From assembly GCF_022458895.1 (NCBI RefSeq), contig NZ_JAINFL010000001.1, forward strand, positions 558,001 to 622,000: DNA of 64,000 nucleotides. The letters run 5' to 3'. This document shows, piece by piece, positions 27,103-36,806 of this stretch. Each line of letters begins with the position of its first letter. The stretch's first letter is position 1. This stretch comes from Roseihalotalea indica. Its GTDB lineage: Bacteria; Bacteroidota; Bacteroidia; Cytophagales; Cyclobacteriaceae. The notes below the pieces were generated by a model. It made no database searches. It was not told where the DNA came from and was given only the letters and a program-made list of their open reading frames with translations. A program made the translations under genes and the position numbers.

Positions 27103-27129
27103 AATCAACAAAATTCATTTTTGTTGATT
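27103..27129. repeat. Perfect 11-bp inverted repeat upstream of the M28 gene
   Basis: Arms AATCAACAAAA and TTTTGTTGATT around TTCAT. It lies between the rimP promoter and the cyclotransferase start codon. There is no long T-run after it, so it is more likely an operator or a leader structure than a terminator. Confidence 0.5.
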
Positions 27130-27206
27130 TTCGACGCCTTGTTGGTAAAGTTTAAGACAATTAAACCATAAAATGCGGCAAGTGCGAAACAATAAGATCA
27201 TGCCTC

Positions 27207-28202
27207 ATGAAAAAATACGGTATATACAAATGGATTTTCGGTTGTGTTATCCTTTTAGCAGGTTGCCAGTCTAACCCCCGGGAAACTGCGGAAGAGGATT
27301 ATGCTACACCACATTATGTGCCAGCGTTTAGTGCTGACTCAGCCTATGCTTATGTAGAGCGACAGGTTGCCTTTGGCCCGCGGGTCCCCAATACATCGGC
27401 CCACCAAGCGTGCCGCGATTATCTGGTGGCGCAATTGGAGCAGTTTGGCGGGGAGGTGCAGCTTCAGTCATTTGAAGAGGAAGCCTATGATGGTACGATG
27501 CTTAATCTAAGTAATATTATTGCCAGCTTCCGGCCTGAGCAGTCCAAGCGTATTTTGCTAACCTCTCACTGGGATACCCGGCCTTATGCTGACAAAGATT
27601 CGGTACGGACGAATGAACCCATCGACGGGGCAAATGACGGGGCGAGCGGAGTAGCTGTGTTATTAGAAATAGCCCGGGCGATGCAAGACTCTTTGCCAGA
27701 TGTGGGCGTAGATATTATCTTATTTGATGGGGAGGATTATGGAGAACCCGAAGACTACGACGAACCACAGCACGAGGGCAGCCAGCAGGTATATTGGTGC
27801 CTGGGTTCGCAATATTGGGCCGAGCACAAACACGAACCTCGCTATTCGGCTTACTACGGAGTGCTGTTGGATATGGTTGGAGCCAAGAACGCTACTTTTT
27901 ACCGGGAAGGCGTATCACGGCAGGCCGCTCCCAGTATTATAAAGCGAATCTGGGATGCGGCTCATGACTTGGGCTATGGGCAGTACTTTGTTTACCAGGA
28001 CAGCCCTGACATTGTAGACGACCACGTGTATGTAAACTACGAAGCAAAAATTCCTATGATTGATATCATCGATCATGATCCCACCAGTGATTTTTACTTT
28101 GCCGATTACCACCACACCCATGATGACAATCTGGACATCATTAGTCCGAAAACCCTAGAAGCCGTAGGTGCAACTATGCTGTATGTATTATATCAGGAGT
28201 AG
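27207..28202 (+). CDS. Glutaminyl-peptide cyclotransferase-like M28 family lipoprotein
   Basis: Bacterial members of this group convert N-terminal glutamine to pyroglutamate, or act as aminopeptidases. The 331-residue protein has a lipoprotein signal (CVILLAGCQSN, lipidated Cys near residue 20) and the zinc-site segments LLTSHWDTRPYAD, DGANDGASGVAVLLEIAR, LFDGEDYGEP and the C-terminal DYHHTHDD. The fused HWDTRPYAD and GEDYGEP forms are typical of glutaminyl cyclases. It lies in the cell envelope facing the periplasm. Divergent from rimP and convergent with metH. Confidence 0.88.
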   Translation: MKKYGIYKWIFGCVILLAGCQSNPRETAEEDYATPHYVPAFSADSAYAYVERQVAFGPRVPNTSAHQACRDYLVAQLEQFGGEVQLQSFEEEAYDGTMLNLSNIIASFRPEQSKRILLTSHWDTRPYADKDSVRTNEPIDGANDGASGVAVLLEIARAMQDSLPDVGVDIILFDGEDYGEPEDYDEPQHEGSQQVYWCLGSQYWAEHKHEPRYSAYYGVLLDMVGAKNATFYREGVSRQAAPSIIKRIWDAAHDLGYGQYFVYQDSPDIVDDHVYVNYEAKIPMIDIIDHDPTSDFYFADYHHTHDDNLDIISPKTLEAVGATMLYVLYQE

Positions 28203-28208
28203 TTACTA

Positions 28209-30950
28209 TTAATCCTCCAGATACGGCCCCAGCCACTTTTTGGCTACTTCCAGCGGCATGCCTTTGCGTTGGGCATAATCTTCCAGTTGATCTTTATCGA
28301 TGCGGGAAATGCCGAAGTAGCGTGAGTCGGGATGGGAGAAGTACCAGCCGCTGACTGACGCTGCCGGGAACATGGCGAAGCTCTCCGTTAGGTAAATGCC
28401 GGTATGGTCGGTAACATCCAGTAAAGAGAACAGCGTTTCTTTTTCGGTATGGTCTGGGCAGGCGGGGTAGCCAGGAGCTGGGCGAATACCTTTGTACGTT
28501 TCTTTAATAAGCAATTCATTATCCAGTTCTTCATCAGGATCGTATCCCCAGAACTCTTTACGTACCCGTTTGTGCATCAATTCAGCAAAGGCTTCGGCTA
28601 GACGGTCGGCCAATGCTTTGATCAGAATAGAATTGTAATCATCATGATCAGCTTCAAATTTTTCGGCAATTTCCTGAGAGCCAACACCTGTAGTTACAGC
28701 AAAACCTCCTACATAATCATTGATGCCGGTTTCTTTAGGGGCTACGAAATCAGCCAGGCAGAGATACTCTTTTCCTTTGGCCTTTTTAGTTTGTTGCCGC
28801 AGATGATGCAGTTCAGTCAGCTTTTGCGAACGATCTTCTTCATTTTCGCGGAAGCGGTACAGTTCTATATCATCATCATTGGCAGTATTGGCCGGAAAGA
28901 AGCCGATAACAGCGTTGGCCGTTACCCACTTCTCCTGAATGATGTTTTTCAGCATAGCCTGGGCATCATTAAATAAGGAGCGAGCCTGCTCGCCGACTAC
29001 CTCATCTTCCAGGATATTAGGGTATTTACCGGCTAATTCCCAAGTCATAAAGAAGGGAGTCCAGTCAATATATTGGGCAATTTCTTCCAGCGGATATTCT
29101 TTGAATACCTTCGTGCCTAAAAACTGCGGTTTGGTTACCTTTCGGGCTGACCAATCGGTTTGAAACTTATCAGTTCGCGCTTCGGATAAGGGAGTGAAAG
29201 CTTTGCGGGTTTTCTTGCCAGTGTGGCGGTCCCGCATTTGCTGGTATTCTTCTTTTATTTTTTGCTGAAAATCGTCGCGTGCCTTTTCGTTTAGTAAGTT
29301 ACTGACAACGGGTACGGAACGGGAAGCATCCAGAACGTGAATGACCGCATTCTGGTAGTTTGGCTCTATTTTTACGGCCGTATGAATCTTTGACGTTGTA
29401 GCCCCGCCAATCAGCAGTGGAGTGGTGAACCCTTCTTCATCCATCAGTTTAGCCACATTCACCATTTCATCAAGGGAAGGGGTAATCAAGCCGCTCAGAC
29501 CAATGACATCTACATTCTCTTCCCGGGCTTTATCCAGAATTTTTTGGGCAGGCACCATCACTCCCATATCAACTACATCGTAGTTATTACACCCCAGCAC
29601 TACAGCTACAATGTTCTTCCCGATATCATGGACATCACCCTTTACGGTAGCCAGCAAAATTTTTCCTTTGCTTTGCTTGATATGGCCTTTTTCAGCCTCA
29701 ATAAACGGAATAAGATAGGCCACGGCCTTCTTCATGACCCGGGCGCTTTTGACAACCTGGGGTAAGAACATTTTTCCGGCTCCAAACAGATCGCCTACTA
29801 CGTTCATGCCATCCATCAGAGGGCCTTCAATCACTTCAATCGGACGGTCATACTGGTGGCGAGCCTCTTCTACATCTAACTCCGCGAAATCAGCGATCCC
29901 TTTCACCAAGGCATGCTCTAAACGCTTAGCAACGGGCAGCTTTCGCCATTCATCATCCTCCTTCTTTTTCACCTTTCCGCTACCTTTAATGGTTTCGGCA
30001 AATTCCAGCAAACGTTCGGTGGCATCATCGCGCCGGTCTAGTAACACATCTTCAATATGCTCTAGCAGATCTTTGGGAATATTGTCATACACTTCTAGCA
30101 TGCTCGGATTTACAATACCCATGTCCATACCGGCACGCTTGGCATGATAGAGGAACGCGGCGTGCATGGCCTCGCGGACTGTGTTATTTCCCCGAAATGA
30201 GAAAGAAACGTTACTTACTCCTCCACTCACATGGACTCCCGGAAGATTTTCGCGCACCCATTTGGTTGCCTGGAAAAAGTCCAGTGCATTGCGGCGATGC
30301 TCTTCCATACCGGTAGCCACAGGGAAGATATTCAGGTCGAGGATAATATCTTGCGGGGGAAAATGTACTTTTTGTACCAGCACATCGTAAGAGCGCTGGG
30401 CAATCTCAATCCGCCGCTCATAGTTATCAGCCTGGCCATCTTCATCAAAGGCCATAACAATAACGGCTGCACCATACTTTTTAATCAGTTTAGCTTGCCG
30501 GATAAATTCTTCTTCGCCTTCTTTTAAGCTAATAGAGTTAACAATTGACTTACCCTGAACTACCTTAAGGCCAGCTTCAATGATAGGCCATTTTGAGGAG
30601 TCAATCATGAAGGGAACTCGGGCAATATCAGGCTCGGAGGAGATGAGATTGATGAATTTTACCATACAGGCTTCACCATCGAGCATTCCGTCATCCATAT
30701 TAATATCGATGATCTGGGCTCCGTTCTCAACCTGTTCTCTGGCTACCGCAATAGCCTCTTCGAATTGCTCTTCGGCAATAAGCCGGGCAAATTTTCGAGA
30801 ACCGGTTACGTTGGTTCGCTCTCCGATATTGACAAATCCGGTGTGTTCATCCACAAGTAAGGGTTCCAGCCCGCTTAGTCGCAAATGGGGAATGGAGGTA
30901 TCTGATAGCACTTTGGCTACCAGGGTATCTTCATTAGAAGAAATAGGCAT
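28209..30950 (-). CDS. metH: Methionine synthase, C-terminal part (folate, cobalamin and activation domains)
   Basis: Cobalamin-dependent methionine synthase transfers methyl from methyltetrahydrofolate to homocysteine. This 913-residue chain holds the pterin-binding domain (about 25-290, starting with [16 protein letters not shown]), the cobalamin cap and binding domains (about 330-580; [12 protein letters not shown] carries the His that ligates cobalt), and the SAM-dependent activation domain (about 600-913; [15 protein letters not shown]). The homocysteine-binding module is a separate gene 18 bases upstream. Both frames have clean starts and stops, so this is a two-gene MetH, a form known in Bacteroidota, and not a broken gene. 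Confidence 0.95.
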   Translation of the reverse strand: MPISSNEDTLVAKVLSDTSIPHLRLSGLEPLLVDEHTGFVNIGERTNVTGSRKFARLIAEEQFEEAIAVAREQVENGAQIIDINMDDGMLDGEACMVKFINLISSEPDIARVPFMIDSSKWPIIEAGLKVVQGKSIVNSISLKEGEEEFIRQAKLIKKYGAAVIVMAFDEDGQADNYERRIEIAQRSYDVLVQKVHFPPQDIILDLNIFPVATGMEEHRRNALDFFQATKWVRENLPGVHVSGGVSNVSFSFRGNNTVREAMHAAFLYHAKRAGMDMGIVNPSMLEVYDNIPKDLLEHIEDVLLDRRDDATERLLEFAETIKGSGKVKKKEDDEWRKLPVAKRLEHALVKGIADFAELDVEEARHQYDRPIEVIEGPLMDGMNVVGDLFGAGKMFLPQVVKSARVMKKAVAYLIPFIEAEKGHIKQSKGKILLATVKGDVHDIGKNIVAVVLGCNNYDVVDMGVMVPAQKILDKAREENVDVIGLSGLITPSLDEMVNVAKLMDEEGFTTPLLIGGATTSKIHTAVKIEPNYQNAVIHVLDASRSVPVVSNLLNEKARDDFQQKIKEEYQQMRDRHTGKKTRKAFTPLSEARTDKFQTDWSARKVTKPQFLGTKVFKEYPLEEIAQYIDWTPFFMTWELAGKYPNILEDEVVGEQARSLFNDAQAMLKNIIQEKWVTANAVIGFFPANTANDDDIELYRFRENEEDRSQKLTELHHLRQQTKKAKGKEYLCLADFVAPKETGINDYVGGFAVTTGVGSQEIAEKFEADHDDYNSILIKALADRLAEAFAELMHKRVRKEFWGYDPDEELDNELLIKETYKGIRPAPGYPACPDHTEKETLFSLLDVTDHTGIYLTESFAMFPAASVSGWYFSHPDSRYFGISRIDKDQLEDYAQRKGMPLEVAKKWLGPYLED

Positions 30951-30968
30951 AAGTATTTTTAAATGATA

Positions 30969-32000
30969 TTATACAACAGGTTCCGCTGGTGCCAGTTTTA
31001 TGGCAGCTCGAGGAGTAAACTGCTGAGCCATGGTGGCAATGGCTTTTATGTGCTCAGGGGTGGTACCACAGCATCCACCCACAATGTTAAGGTATCCTTT
31101 ACGGGCAAAATCTTCTAGCTCATTTGCCATTTCTTCGGGAGTCTGATCATACTCGCCAAACTCATTGGGAAGTCCCGCATTAGGATGGGCGGTAACTAGG
31201 CAATGGGCGTGGCGTGACAGTTCGCGTAGGTAAGGTTGAAGATCTTTCGCCCCTAAAGCGCAGTTCAGGCCAACACTAAACAGGTTACCGTGCATAATGG
31301 AGTTCCAGAACGCTTCAGTCGTTTGCCCGGAAAGCGTACGCCCACTGGCATCGGTAATGGTGCCAGATACCATAATGGGCATGGATAGCTGATTTTCTTC
31401 CAGATAAGTGTTGATGGCAAACAAAGCAGCTTTGGCGTTAAGCGTATCAAACACGGTTTCTACCAGCAACATATCTACCCCACCTTCTATCAATCCTTTT
31501 ATCTGCTCCTGATACGCTTCTACCAGTTGATCGAACGTAATGGCACGATAACCGGGGTCGTTTACATCAGGCGATAAAGACGCTGTTTTATTGGTAGGCC
31601 CTAGTGACCCGATCACGAAACGGGGTTTGTTTGGTTCTCGCGCGGTAAATTCATCAGCTACCTCACGAGCAATTTTAGCTGACTGAAAATTGATATCATA
31701 TACTAAACTTTCCAGTCCATAATCGGCTTGGGCAATGGATGTAGCACTAAAAGTATTGGTTTCGGCAATATCAGCACCGGCTTCAAAATAAGCCTGATGG
31801 ATTGCTCTGATTACATCAGGACGGGTGACAGATAGCAGATCATTATTTCCCTTTAGAGAATGAGGGTGGTCTTTCAGAGCTTCATTGCGGAAGTCCTCCT
31901 CCTCTAAGCTATATCGCTGAATCATCGTGCCCATGGCCCCATCCAATACCAGAATGCGTTCTTTTGATAGCGCTATTAGTTGTTCTTCCCGCGAGTTCAT
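30969..32000 (-). CDS. metH: Methionine synthase, homocysteine-binding subunit
   Basis: A 343-residue homocysteine S-methyltransferase barrel that supplies the zinc site of methionine synthase. The N-terminus [45 protein letters not shown] and the C-terminal [14 protein letters not shown] give the zinc-binding cysteines. I use the ATG at 32000; a TTG 18 bases upstream is in frame but less likely. It is co-transcribed with the rest of MetH downstream. A promoter box (TACCTTTG) and a hairpin lie in its leader. Confidence 0.93.
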   Translation of the reverse strand: MNSREEQLIALSKERILVLDGAMGTMIQRYSLEEEDFRNEALKDHPHSLKGNNDLLSVTRPDVIRAIHQAYFEAGADIAETNTFSATSIAQADYGLESLVYDINFQSAKIAREVADEFTAREPNKPRFVIGSLGPTNKTASLSPDVNDPGYRAITFDQLVEAYQEQIKGLIEGGVDMLLVETVFDTLNAKAALFAINTYLEENQLSMPIMVSGTITDASGRTLSGQTTEAFWNSIMHGNLFSVGLNCALGAKDLQPYLRELSRHAHCLVTAHPNAGLPNEFGEYDQTPEEMANELEDFARKGYLNIVGGCCGTTPEHIKAIATMAQQFTPRAAIKLAPAEPVV

Positions 32001-32027
32001 AAAAGTTGATTTATTCAAATTGCCAAG

Positions 32028-32058
32028 TTAGTATAAATTTGCTAAATTATTATACTAA
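32028..32058. repeat. Hairpin in the metH leader
   Basis: Outer arms TTAGTATAA and TTATACTAA are a perfect 9-bp pair, and inner bases give a further short stem with an AGC loop. It lies 27 bases before the metH start, between the putative promoter and the start codon. No known riboswitch (cobalamin or SAM) fold was recognised; the leader looks too short for one. Confidence 0.5.
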
Positions 32059-32082
32059 TCATTACTGCCTACCTAGTTCGAA

Positions 32083-32090
32083 CAAAGGTA
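32083..32090 (-). promoter_or_regulatory. Putative -7 element of metH
   Basis: Minus strand TACCTTTG, a perfect TAnnTTTG match 82 bases before the ATG at 32000. The upstream -33 is only partly matched (TTTA, 17-base spacer). Confidence 0.45.
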
Positions 32091-32210
32091 AGCAGCGAGC
32101 GTAATACTAAAGATTATACAACCGTTAGTCTTTACATTTCATTCGTTTACGTATTGTTTTTTGTTGCTTTTTAGCCGATCAATCTTTCGTGATTTACGTT
32201 CTAAGGTGCT

Positions 32211-33098
32211 ATGGGAGGTACAAAAACATTGGGTATACCATTTAAACTAGTTTACTGGGCAAAAGGCTTTGCGAAGCTCACTCGTGTGCACAACCTGCTC
32301 TTTCTGGCCCTTACCCAGTATTTTGCGGCTTATTTTCTGGTCGATGTGCACCGTTCGCAGCATGCTTATCTTACGGATATCCGCCTATTTTTGTTAGTAG
32401 TTTCTACTGTCTGTATTGCTGCGGCCGGTTACATGATTAACGATTATTACGATGTTAAGATAGACCTTATTAATAAGCCGCGTCGAGTGGTGGTCGGAAC
32501 TACTCTGAAAAGGCGGTTTGTCATGGCTGGGCATACCGTGCTTTCTATCATCGGTGTTGCTCTAGGAGTGCTACTTTCGTGGAAGGTCGGCCTTATTCAT
32601 TTAGGAGGTGCTTTTTTACTTTGGTGGTATTCAAATTCCTTAAAACGTCAGCCTTTTATCGGAAACCTGGTGATTGCTTCACTTTCTGGATTGGCGGTTG
32701 CCATTGTTGGTATCTATTATCAGCAACGAGAGTTTCTGGTATTTACCTACGCACTGTTTGCATTTGCTATTTCTCTGCTACGGGAGATAATTAAGGATAT
32801 GGAAGATATGCCGGGAGATCAAACTTTCGGTTGCCGGACACTTCCTATAGTCTGGGGTATACATCGGACTAAAAACTTGTTGTATATACTATCAGCGGTT
32901 TTTATTTTTCTATTGTTTTTTCTTTCGGGCAAGCTGGGTAATCAAATACTGATTGGCTATTTTTTACTACTAATTATTCCTATCACCTTTTTTATTGTTC
33001 GCCTAGTATATGCCGATACCCGGCGCGATTTTGCTTTTCTAGACGATTTCTGTAAAGCAATTATGCTGAGCGGTATCATTAGTATGGTCTTTTTCTAA
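32211..33098 (+). CDS. UbiA family prenyltransferase
   Basis: UbiA-type membrane enzymes move a prenyl chain onto an aromatic or glycerol-phosphate acceptor. About eight to nine membrane helices are visible in 295 residues, with the two Asp-rich metal/diphosphate motifs NDYYDVKID (around residue 80) and KDMEDMPGDQTFGCRTLPI (around residue 200). The product could be a (geranylgeranyl)glyceryl-phosphate-type lipid, a menaquinone or another prenylated compound; the sequence alone does not decide. Upstream is the divergent metH, downstream purN at 25 bases. Confidence 0.88.
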   Translation: MGGTKTLGIPFKLVYWAKGFAKLTRVHNLLFLALTQYFAAYFLVDVHRSQHAYLTDIRLFLLVVSTVCIAAAGYMINDYYDVKIDLINKPRRVVVGTTLKRRFVMAGHTVLSIIGVALGVLLSWKVGLIHLGGAFLLWWYSNSLKRQPFIGNLVIASLSGLAVAIVGIYYQQREFLVFTYALFAFAISLLREIIKDMEDMPGDQTFGCRTLPIVWGIHRTKNLLYILSAVFIFLLFFLSGKLGNQILIGYFLLLIIPITFFIVRLVYADTRRDFAFLDDFCKAIMLSGIISMVFF

Positions 33099-33110
33099 GA
33101 AATTGCTTTG

Positions 33111-33118
33111 TATATTTG
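33111..33118 (+). promoter_or_regulatory. Putative -7 element directly before purN
   Basis: TATATTTG matches TAnnTTTG exactly and ends 5 bases before the purN ATG, so a transcript from it would have almost no leader. No TTTG at -33. purN may otherwise be read from the UbiA gene. Confidence 0.35.
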
Positions 33119-33123
33119 CCGCT

Positions 33124-33693
33124 ATGAAACACATAGCGGTTTTTGCTTCAGGCAATGGCACCAATGCCGAAAAGATTTTTGAGCAATTCCGGGATCACTC
33201 TTCCGCCCGAGTTGCACTGTTGTTAACCAATAACCCAACCGCCGGAGTAATTGCGCGGGCAGCCAAATTTAATATACCAGTAGAAGTATTTGACAGGTCT
33301 GTTCTCAAAACCGATGAGCTTCTAAAAATAATACAGTCATATCAGGTAGACTGGGTTGTGTTGGCTGGTTTCATGCTAATGATACCCCAGAACCTGATTG
33401 ATGCTTTTCCTCAACGGATGGTCAATATCCACCCGGCTTTGTTACCAGCCTATGGCGGCAAGGGCATGTACGGAATGCGAGTTCACCAGGCGGTGGTAGA
33501 AGCTGGCGAAGGAGTCACTGGTATTACTATTCATTTTGTAAACGAACGTTACGATGAGGGAAAAGTGATTTTTCAGGCAAGCTGTGTGATCCAACCCTAT
33601 GATACCCCCGAAACCGTAGCCGAAAAAGTGCACCGCCTGGAACATGAGCACTACCCCCGCATTATAGAAGAGCTAGTAGCTAGTAATGATTAA
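33124..33693 (+). CDS. purN: Phosphoribosylglycinamide formyltransferase
   Basis: PurN makes formyl-GAR from GAR with 10-formyl-tetrahydrofolate, step three of purine synthesis. The 189-residue protein has the N-terminal HIAVFASGNGTNAEKI and the catalytic NIHPALLPAYGGKGMYG segment with its Asn-x-His pair; the catalytic Asp follows in VNERYDEGKVIFQ. The ATG at 33124 is chosen over a TTG at 33103. It is followed by purH after a 126-base region that holds a long inverted repeat. Confidence 0.95.
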   Translation: MKHIAVFASGNGTNAEKIFEQFRDHSSARVALLLTNNPTAGVIARAAKFNIPVEVFDRSVLKTDELLKIIQSYQVDWVVLAGFMLMIPQNLIDAFPQRMVNIHPALLPAYGGKGMYGMRVHQAVVEAGEGVTGITIHFVNERYDEGKVIFQASCVIQPYDTPETVAEKVHRLEHEHYPRIIEELVASND

Positions 33694-33754
33694 TGACTGA
33701 TGAGTAATGATTTGATTATTCACTAATCATTACTCATTATTCGTCGGTCATTAA
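33684..33754. repeat. Inverted repeat and short tandem repeat between purN and purH
   Basis: Perfect 12-bp arms TGAGTAATGATT (33701-33712) and AATCATTACTCA (33725-33736) with an outer, partly matching stem that reaches 33690 and 33754 and has a 7-base asymmetric bulge. The left side also consists of four 7-base units of the TAATGAT type, the first within the last codons of purN. It may be a terminator-like or REP-like element. Confidence 0.6.
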
Positions 33755-33790
33755 ATCAATGAATCTTCGTGCACCTGCGGTAAAATTGTG

Positions 33791-33798
33791 TAGCTTTG
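33791..33798 (+). promoter_or_regulatory. Putative -7 element of purH
   Basis: TAGCTTTG matches TAnnTTTG exactly, 21 bases before the ATG at 33820. A weak -33 (TTCG, spacer 21) is present. It also argues against the in-frame alternative start at 33796. Confidence 0.5.
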
Positions 33799-33819
33799 CC
33801 GTTTTTAAAATGCGATGCT

Positions 33820-35343
33820 ATGAACCGAACCATTCAGTCTGCACTTATTTCCGTCTACCATAAAGATCAACTAGCCCCTATTATTCAGCAACTGCACCAG
33901 TTGGGTGTTACATTATACTCTACCGGAGGCACGCAGCAATTTATTGAAGAACAAGGCGCACCCGTAACCGCAGTAGAAGATCTAACCAGCTATCCTTCTA
34001 TTCTGGGAGGAAGAGTAAAAACCCTGCACCCCAAGGTGTTTGGCGGTATATTATATCGTCGGGATCATGAAGGCGATGAAGGTCAGGTACAACAGTACGA
34101 AATCCCGCCTCTGGATCTGGTCATTGTTGATTTATATCCGTTTGAGGATACCGTGGCTTCAGGAGCATCAGAAGCGGATATTATTGAGAAAATTGATATT
34201 GGCGGTATCTCGCTTATTCGTGCTGCTGCCAAAAACTACCGCGATGTGCTGGTTGTTTCTTCTCGCAATCAGTACCAGCCACTGCTTGATTTGCTTACTG
34301 AGAAAAAGGGAGCTACCTCAATAGAAGACCGAAAAATATTTGCTACCCAAGCGTTTCAAACCAGTACGCATTACGACACGGCAATTTCCCAGTATTTTGC
34401 AGGTGAAAGTTCTGAAGCCGCCTTTGCCAAAGAAGGCATGGCAAAAAAGTCATTGCGCTACGGTGAAAACCCCCATCAGGCCGCTGAGTTTTATGGTGAC
34501 CTGAACGACATGCTCGAGCAATTGCACGGGAAAGAACTGTCGTACAACAATCTGGTCGATATTGATGCTGCGGTAACTCTGATGCAGGAGTTTGAAGGCG
34601 ATACGGCTTTTGCTATTTTAAAACATACTAATGCTTGTGGAGTTGCCACCGGAGCTACCGTGAAAGAAGCGTATGAGAAAGCTTTCGCGGCGGATACCGT
34701 ATCGGCCTTTGGAGGTATTCTCATTACCAATGCCGAAGTAGATAAGGCAGCAGCCGAAACGATGCATGATTTATTCTTTGAGGTATTAATTGCTCCCTCG
34801 TTTTCTGAGGGGGCAATGGAAGTATTAACTAAAAAGAAGAATCGGATTCTTTTATTACAGAAACAACCTCTGGAGCAACCTCGTCAATTCAAAACCTTGC
34901 TAAATGGGGTTGTGGAGCAGGATCGCGACCGAAAAACTGATGTGCGGGATGATTTGAAGACCGTCACTAAAAAAGCGCCCACCGAAGAAGAAATTGAAGC
35001 CTTACTTTTTGCTAGTAAGGTGTGTAAGCACACCAAGTCTAATACTATTGTACTGGCTAAAAAGGGACAAATGTTTTCTAGTGGGGTAGGGCAAACCTCG
35101 CGCGTAGATGCGCTGGAGCAAGCCATTGATAAAGCGGGCAAATTCGGGTTTGATCTGAAAGGCGCTGTTATGGCCTCGGACGCCTTTTTTCCTTTTCCAG
35201 ATTGCGTAGAAATCGCTCAGAAAGCAGGTATTACGGCAGTTATTCAGCCCGGTGGCTCAATTCGCGATCAGGATTCAATTGATTTCTGCGATAAGCATGA
35301 GATGGCAATGGTGACTACCGGAGTGCGCCATTTTAAGCACTAG
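33820..35343 (+). CDS. purH: Bifunctional AICAR formyltransferase / IMP cyclohydrolase
   Basis: PurH carries out the last two steps of IMP synthesis. The N-terminal IMP cyclohydrolase domain (about 1-190) shows SALISVYHKDQ, LYSTGGTQQFI and GGRVKTLHPKVFGGILYRRD. The C-terminal AICAR transformylase domain shows KSLRYGENPHQAAEFY, the catalytic region with KHTNACGVA, SAFGGILITN and the end SDAFFPFPDCVEIA. At 507 residues from the ATG at 33820 it has normal length. It overlaps the convergent WecA-like gene by 4 bases. Confidence 0.96.
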   Translation: MNRTIQSALISVYHKDQLAPIIQQLHQLGVTLYSTGGTQQFIEEQGAPVTAVEDLTSYPSILGGRVKTLHPKVFGGILYRRDHEGDEGQVQQYEIPPLDLVIVDLYPFEDTVASGASEADIIEKIDIGGISLIRAAAKNYRDVLVVSSRNQYQPLLDLLTEKKGATSIEDRKIFATQAFQTSTHYDTAISQYFAGESSEAAFAKEGMAKKSLRYGENPHQAAEFYGDLNDMLEQLHGKELSYNNLVDIDAAVTLMQEFEGDTAFAILKHTNACGVATGATVKEAYEKAFAADTVSAFGGILITNAEVDKAAAETMHDLFFEVLIAPSFSEGAMEVLTKKKNRILLLQKQPLEQPRQFKTLLNGVVEQDRDRKTDVRDDLKTVTKKAPTEEEIEALLFASKVCKHTKSNTIVLAKKGQMFSSGVGQTSRVDALEQAIDKAGKFGFDLKGAVMASDAFFPFPDCVEIAQKAGITAVIQPGGSIRDQDSIDFCDKHEMAMVTTGVRHFKH

Positions 35344-36500
35344 CTTGCGGCACTAGCCGATTGGGGCTGCTGCTCAAATGCGCGAGCGGGTTTTGGTGTA
35401 GCAACCCGCTTCTGTACAAACATTTTGGGTTTGCGTACCAGTAAGCTCCGTTGGGCTAGCAATACATATACCAGGGAAATTAAGGCAATGCCAATTAGCG
35501 AAATAAGCACCGGAGATTGAGCAAAGAAACTGAAACTAATAGCAATAATAGCCACGCTTATCAAAGAAAGTATAATAGAAGACTGCATATGGCTAAATCC
35601 ATTGTCAACCACTAGGTGATGAATATGGTTACGGTCGGCGCTGAAAGGGCTGTTTCCTTTCATTAACCGATGACTAAAGACCCGCAGTGTATCTAATAAG
35701 GGGAGGGCTAATATTGCAATGGCTATAGTCGGTGCATTGCTTATGTACAGCGGATTAGGGCTTTCATTTACTTGTATAAACTTGATCGTTAGTACAGATA
35801 AAATAAAGCCTACAATCAGCGATCCGCTATCTCCCATAAAGATTTTTTGACTAGCAGAAAAGTTAAATCGTAAAAAGCCAGTCAGCGCCCCAGCCAATGT
35901 AGCGCACAATACAGTAATCCAAACCATGTCTACCTGAAGGTAGTAAATACCGTACGCTGTTGCTGCTACAATACCCAGGCACCCGGCCAGGCCATCTATT
36001 CCGTCAATTAAATTGTAAGCATTGGTTATAGCTACAAAAATGAAGAGCGTAAAGACAAAGCTTATCTCATATGGAAGCTCGTATATGCCAAATACTCCAT
36101 ACATATTGCTGATTCGGATACCGGTTAGAGCAATGAAAATCCCACCTGCCAGTAATTGTGCCGTTAGCTTTTTATAAGGGTCAATAATCAGTATATCGTC
36201 TTTTAGGCCAATAAAAAATAGAATGACCAGCGAGGGTAAAATGAAGAACAGCGTAGTGTTATTAGGCGATGCCCAGTGGGACATTACCATAAACACAGTA
36301 GCAATTGCTACGAAGATGGCTACTCCTCCTAAACTAGGTGTCTTTTCCCAGTGCGAACTTCGCCCATTAGGCTCTTCCATCAGGTGCTTCTCATGAGCAA
36401 CCCTGATCACCACTGGTATTATGACCATCGTAATGGCACAGGAAGAAAGAAGCGCAATGAATAAGATCACTCCTGGATGATCAATCAGTGGCATAGGCAT
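35340..36500 (-). CDS. Undecaprenyl-phosphate sugar-1-phosphate transferase (MraY/WecA family)
   Basis: These enzymes load GlcNAc-1-phosphate or a similar sugar phosphate onto undecaprenyl phosphate to start surface polysaccharide or teichoic-acid-like synthesis. About ten to eleven membrane helices in 386 residues, with the family motifs LGGVAIFVA, LKDDILIIDPYKK, NAYNLIDGIDGLAG, FMGDSGSLIVGFIL and ADRNHIHHLVV. The HIHH motif near the C-terminus is typical of WecA/TagO and not of MraY. It is unlinked to other polysaccharide genes here (rfbA is 30 kb away). Confidence 0.9.
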   Translation of the reverse strand: MPMPLIDHPGVILFIALLSSCAITMVIIPVVIRVAHEKHLMEEPNGRSSHWEKTPSLGGVAIFVAIATVFMVMSHWASPNNTTLFFILPSLVILFFIGLKDDILIIDPYKKLTAQLLAGGIFIALTGIRISNMYGVFGIYELPYEISFVFTLFIFVAITNAYNLIDGIDGLAGCLGIVAATAYGIYYLQVDMVWITVLCATLAGALTGFLRFNFSASQKIFMGDSGSLIVGFILSVLTIKFIQVNESPNPLYISNAPTIAIAILALPLLDTLRVFSHRLMKGNSPFSADRNHIHHLVVDNGFSHMQSSIILSLISVAIIAISFSFFAQSPVLISLIGIALISLVYVLLAQRSLLVRKPKMFVQKRVATPKPARAFEQQPQSASAAS

Positions 36501-36806
36501 GAGAAATAAAATGTTTAATGGCTGATAGTTGATTTCTCAAAGATTGATAAAAACTTTCTTCGTAAGAAAAAAAAAGACAAAATCTTTATCATTTGGTCAA
36601 CCACTAAGGTAATGAGATTATCCTATTAATAAAGAAAAATGTAAGGATGGCGTGACATACTAATGAATATTAGACAAAAAAATTTGCTAATAATGTCACC
36701 AGAAAACCTCACATAATATACATAAGTTATTCGCACCTATTTAGTAGGTAAAAAAGCTCTCAACCAAAAACATGCTGCCTGTGTGAGGTCCGTAACCGGA
36801 TGGGAA
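36501..36806. other. 306-base region before the WecA-like gene
   Basis: AT-rich, no gene seen. It contains the promoter region of the WecA-like gene; the best -7 candidate on the minus strand is AATCTTTG near 36540, one base off. A distant inverted pair ACCTCACA (36706-36713) and TGTGAGGT (36782-36789) is separated by 68 bases and has no obvious meaning. Confidence 0.4.

Noticed and set aside
30950..30969. Split metH considered as a frameshifted single gene
   Set aside because: Both parts have their own start and stop, end at domain borders and are separated by 18 bases; two-gene forms are known.
32019..32210. Cobalamin or SAM riboswitch before metH
   Set aside because: The leader after the putative promoter is only about 75 bases and no conserved riboswitch core was recognised.
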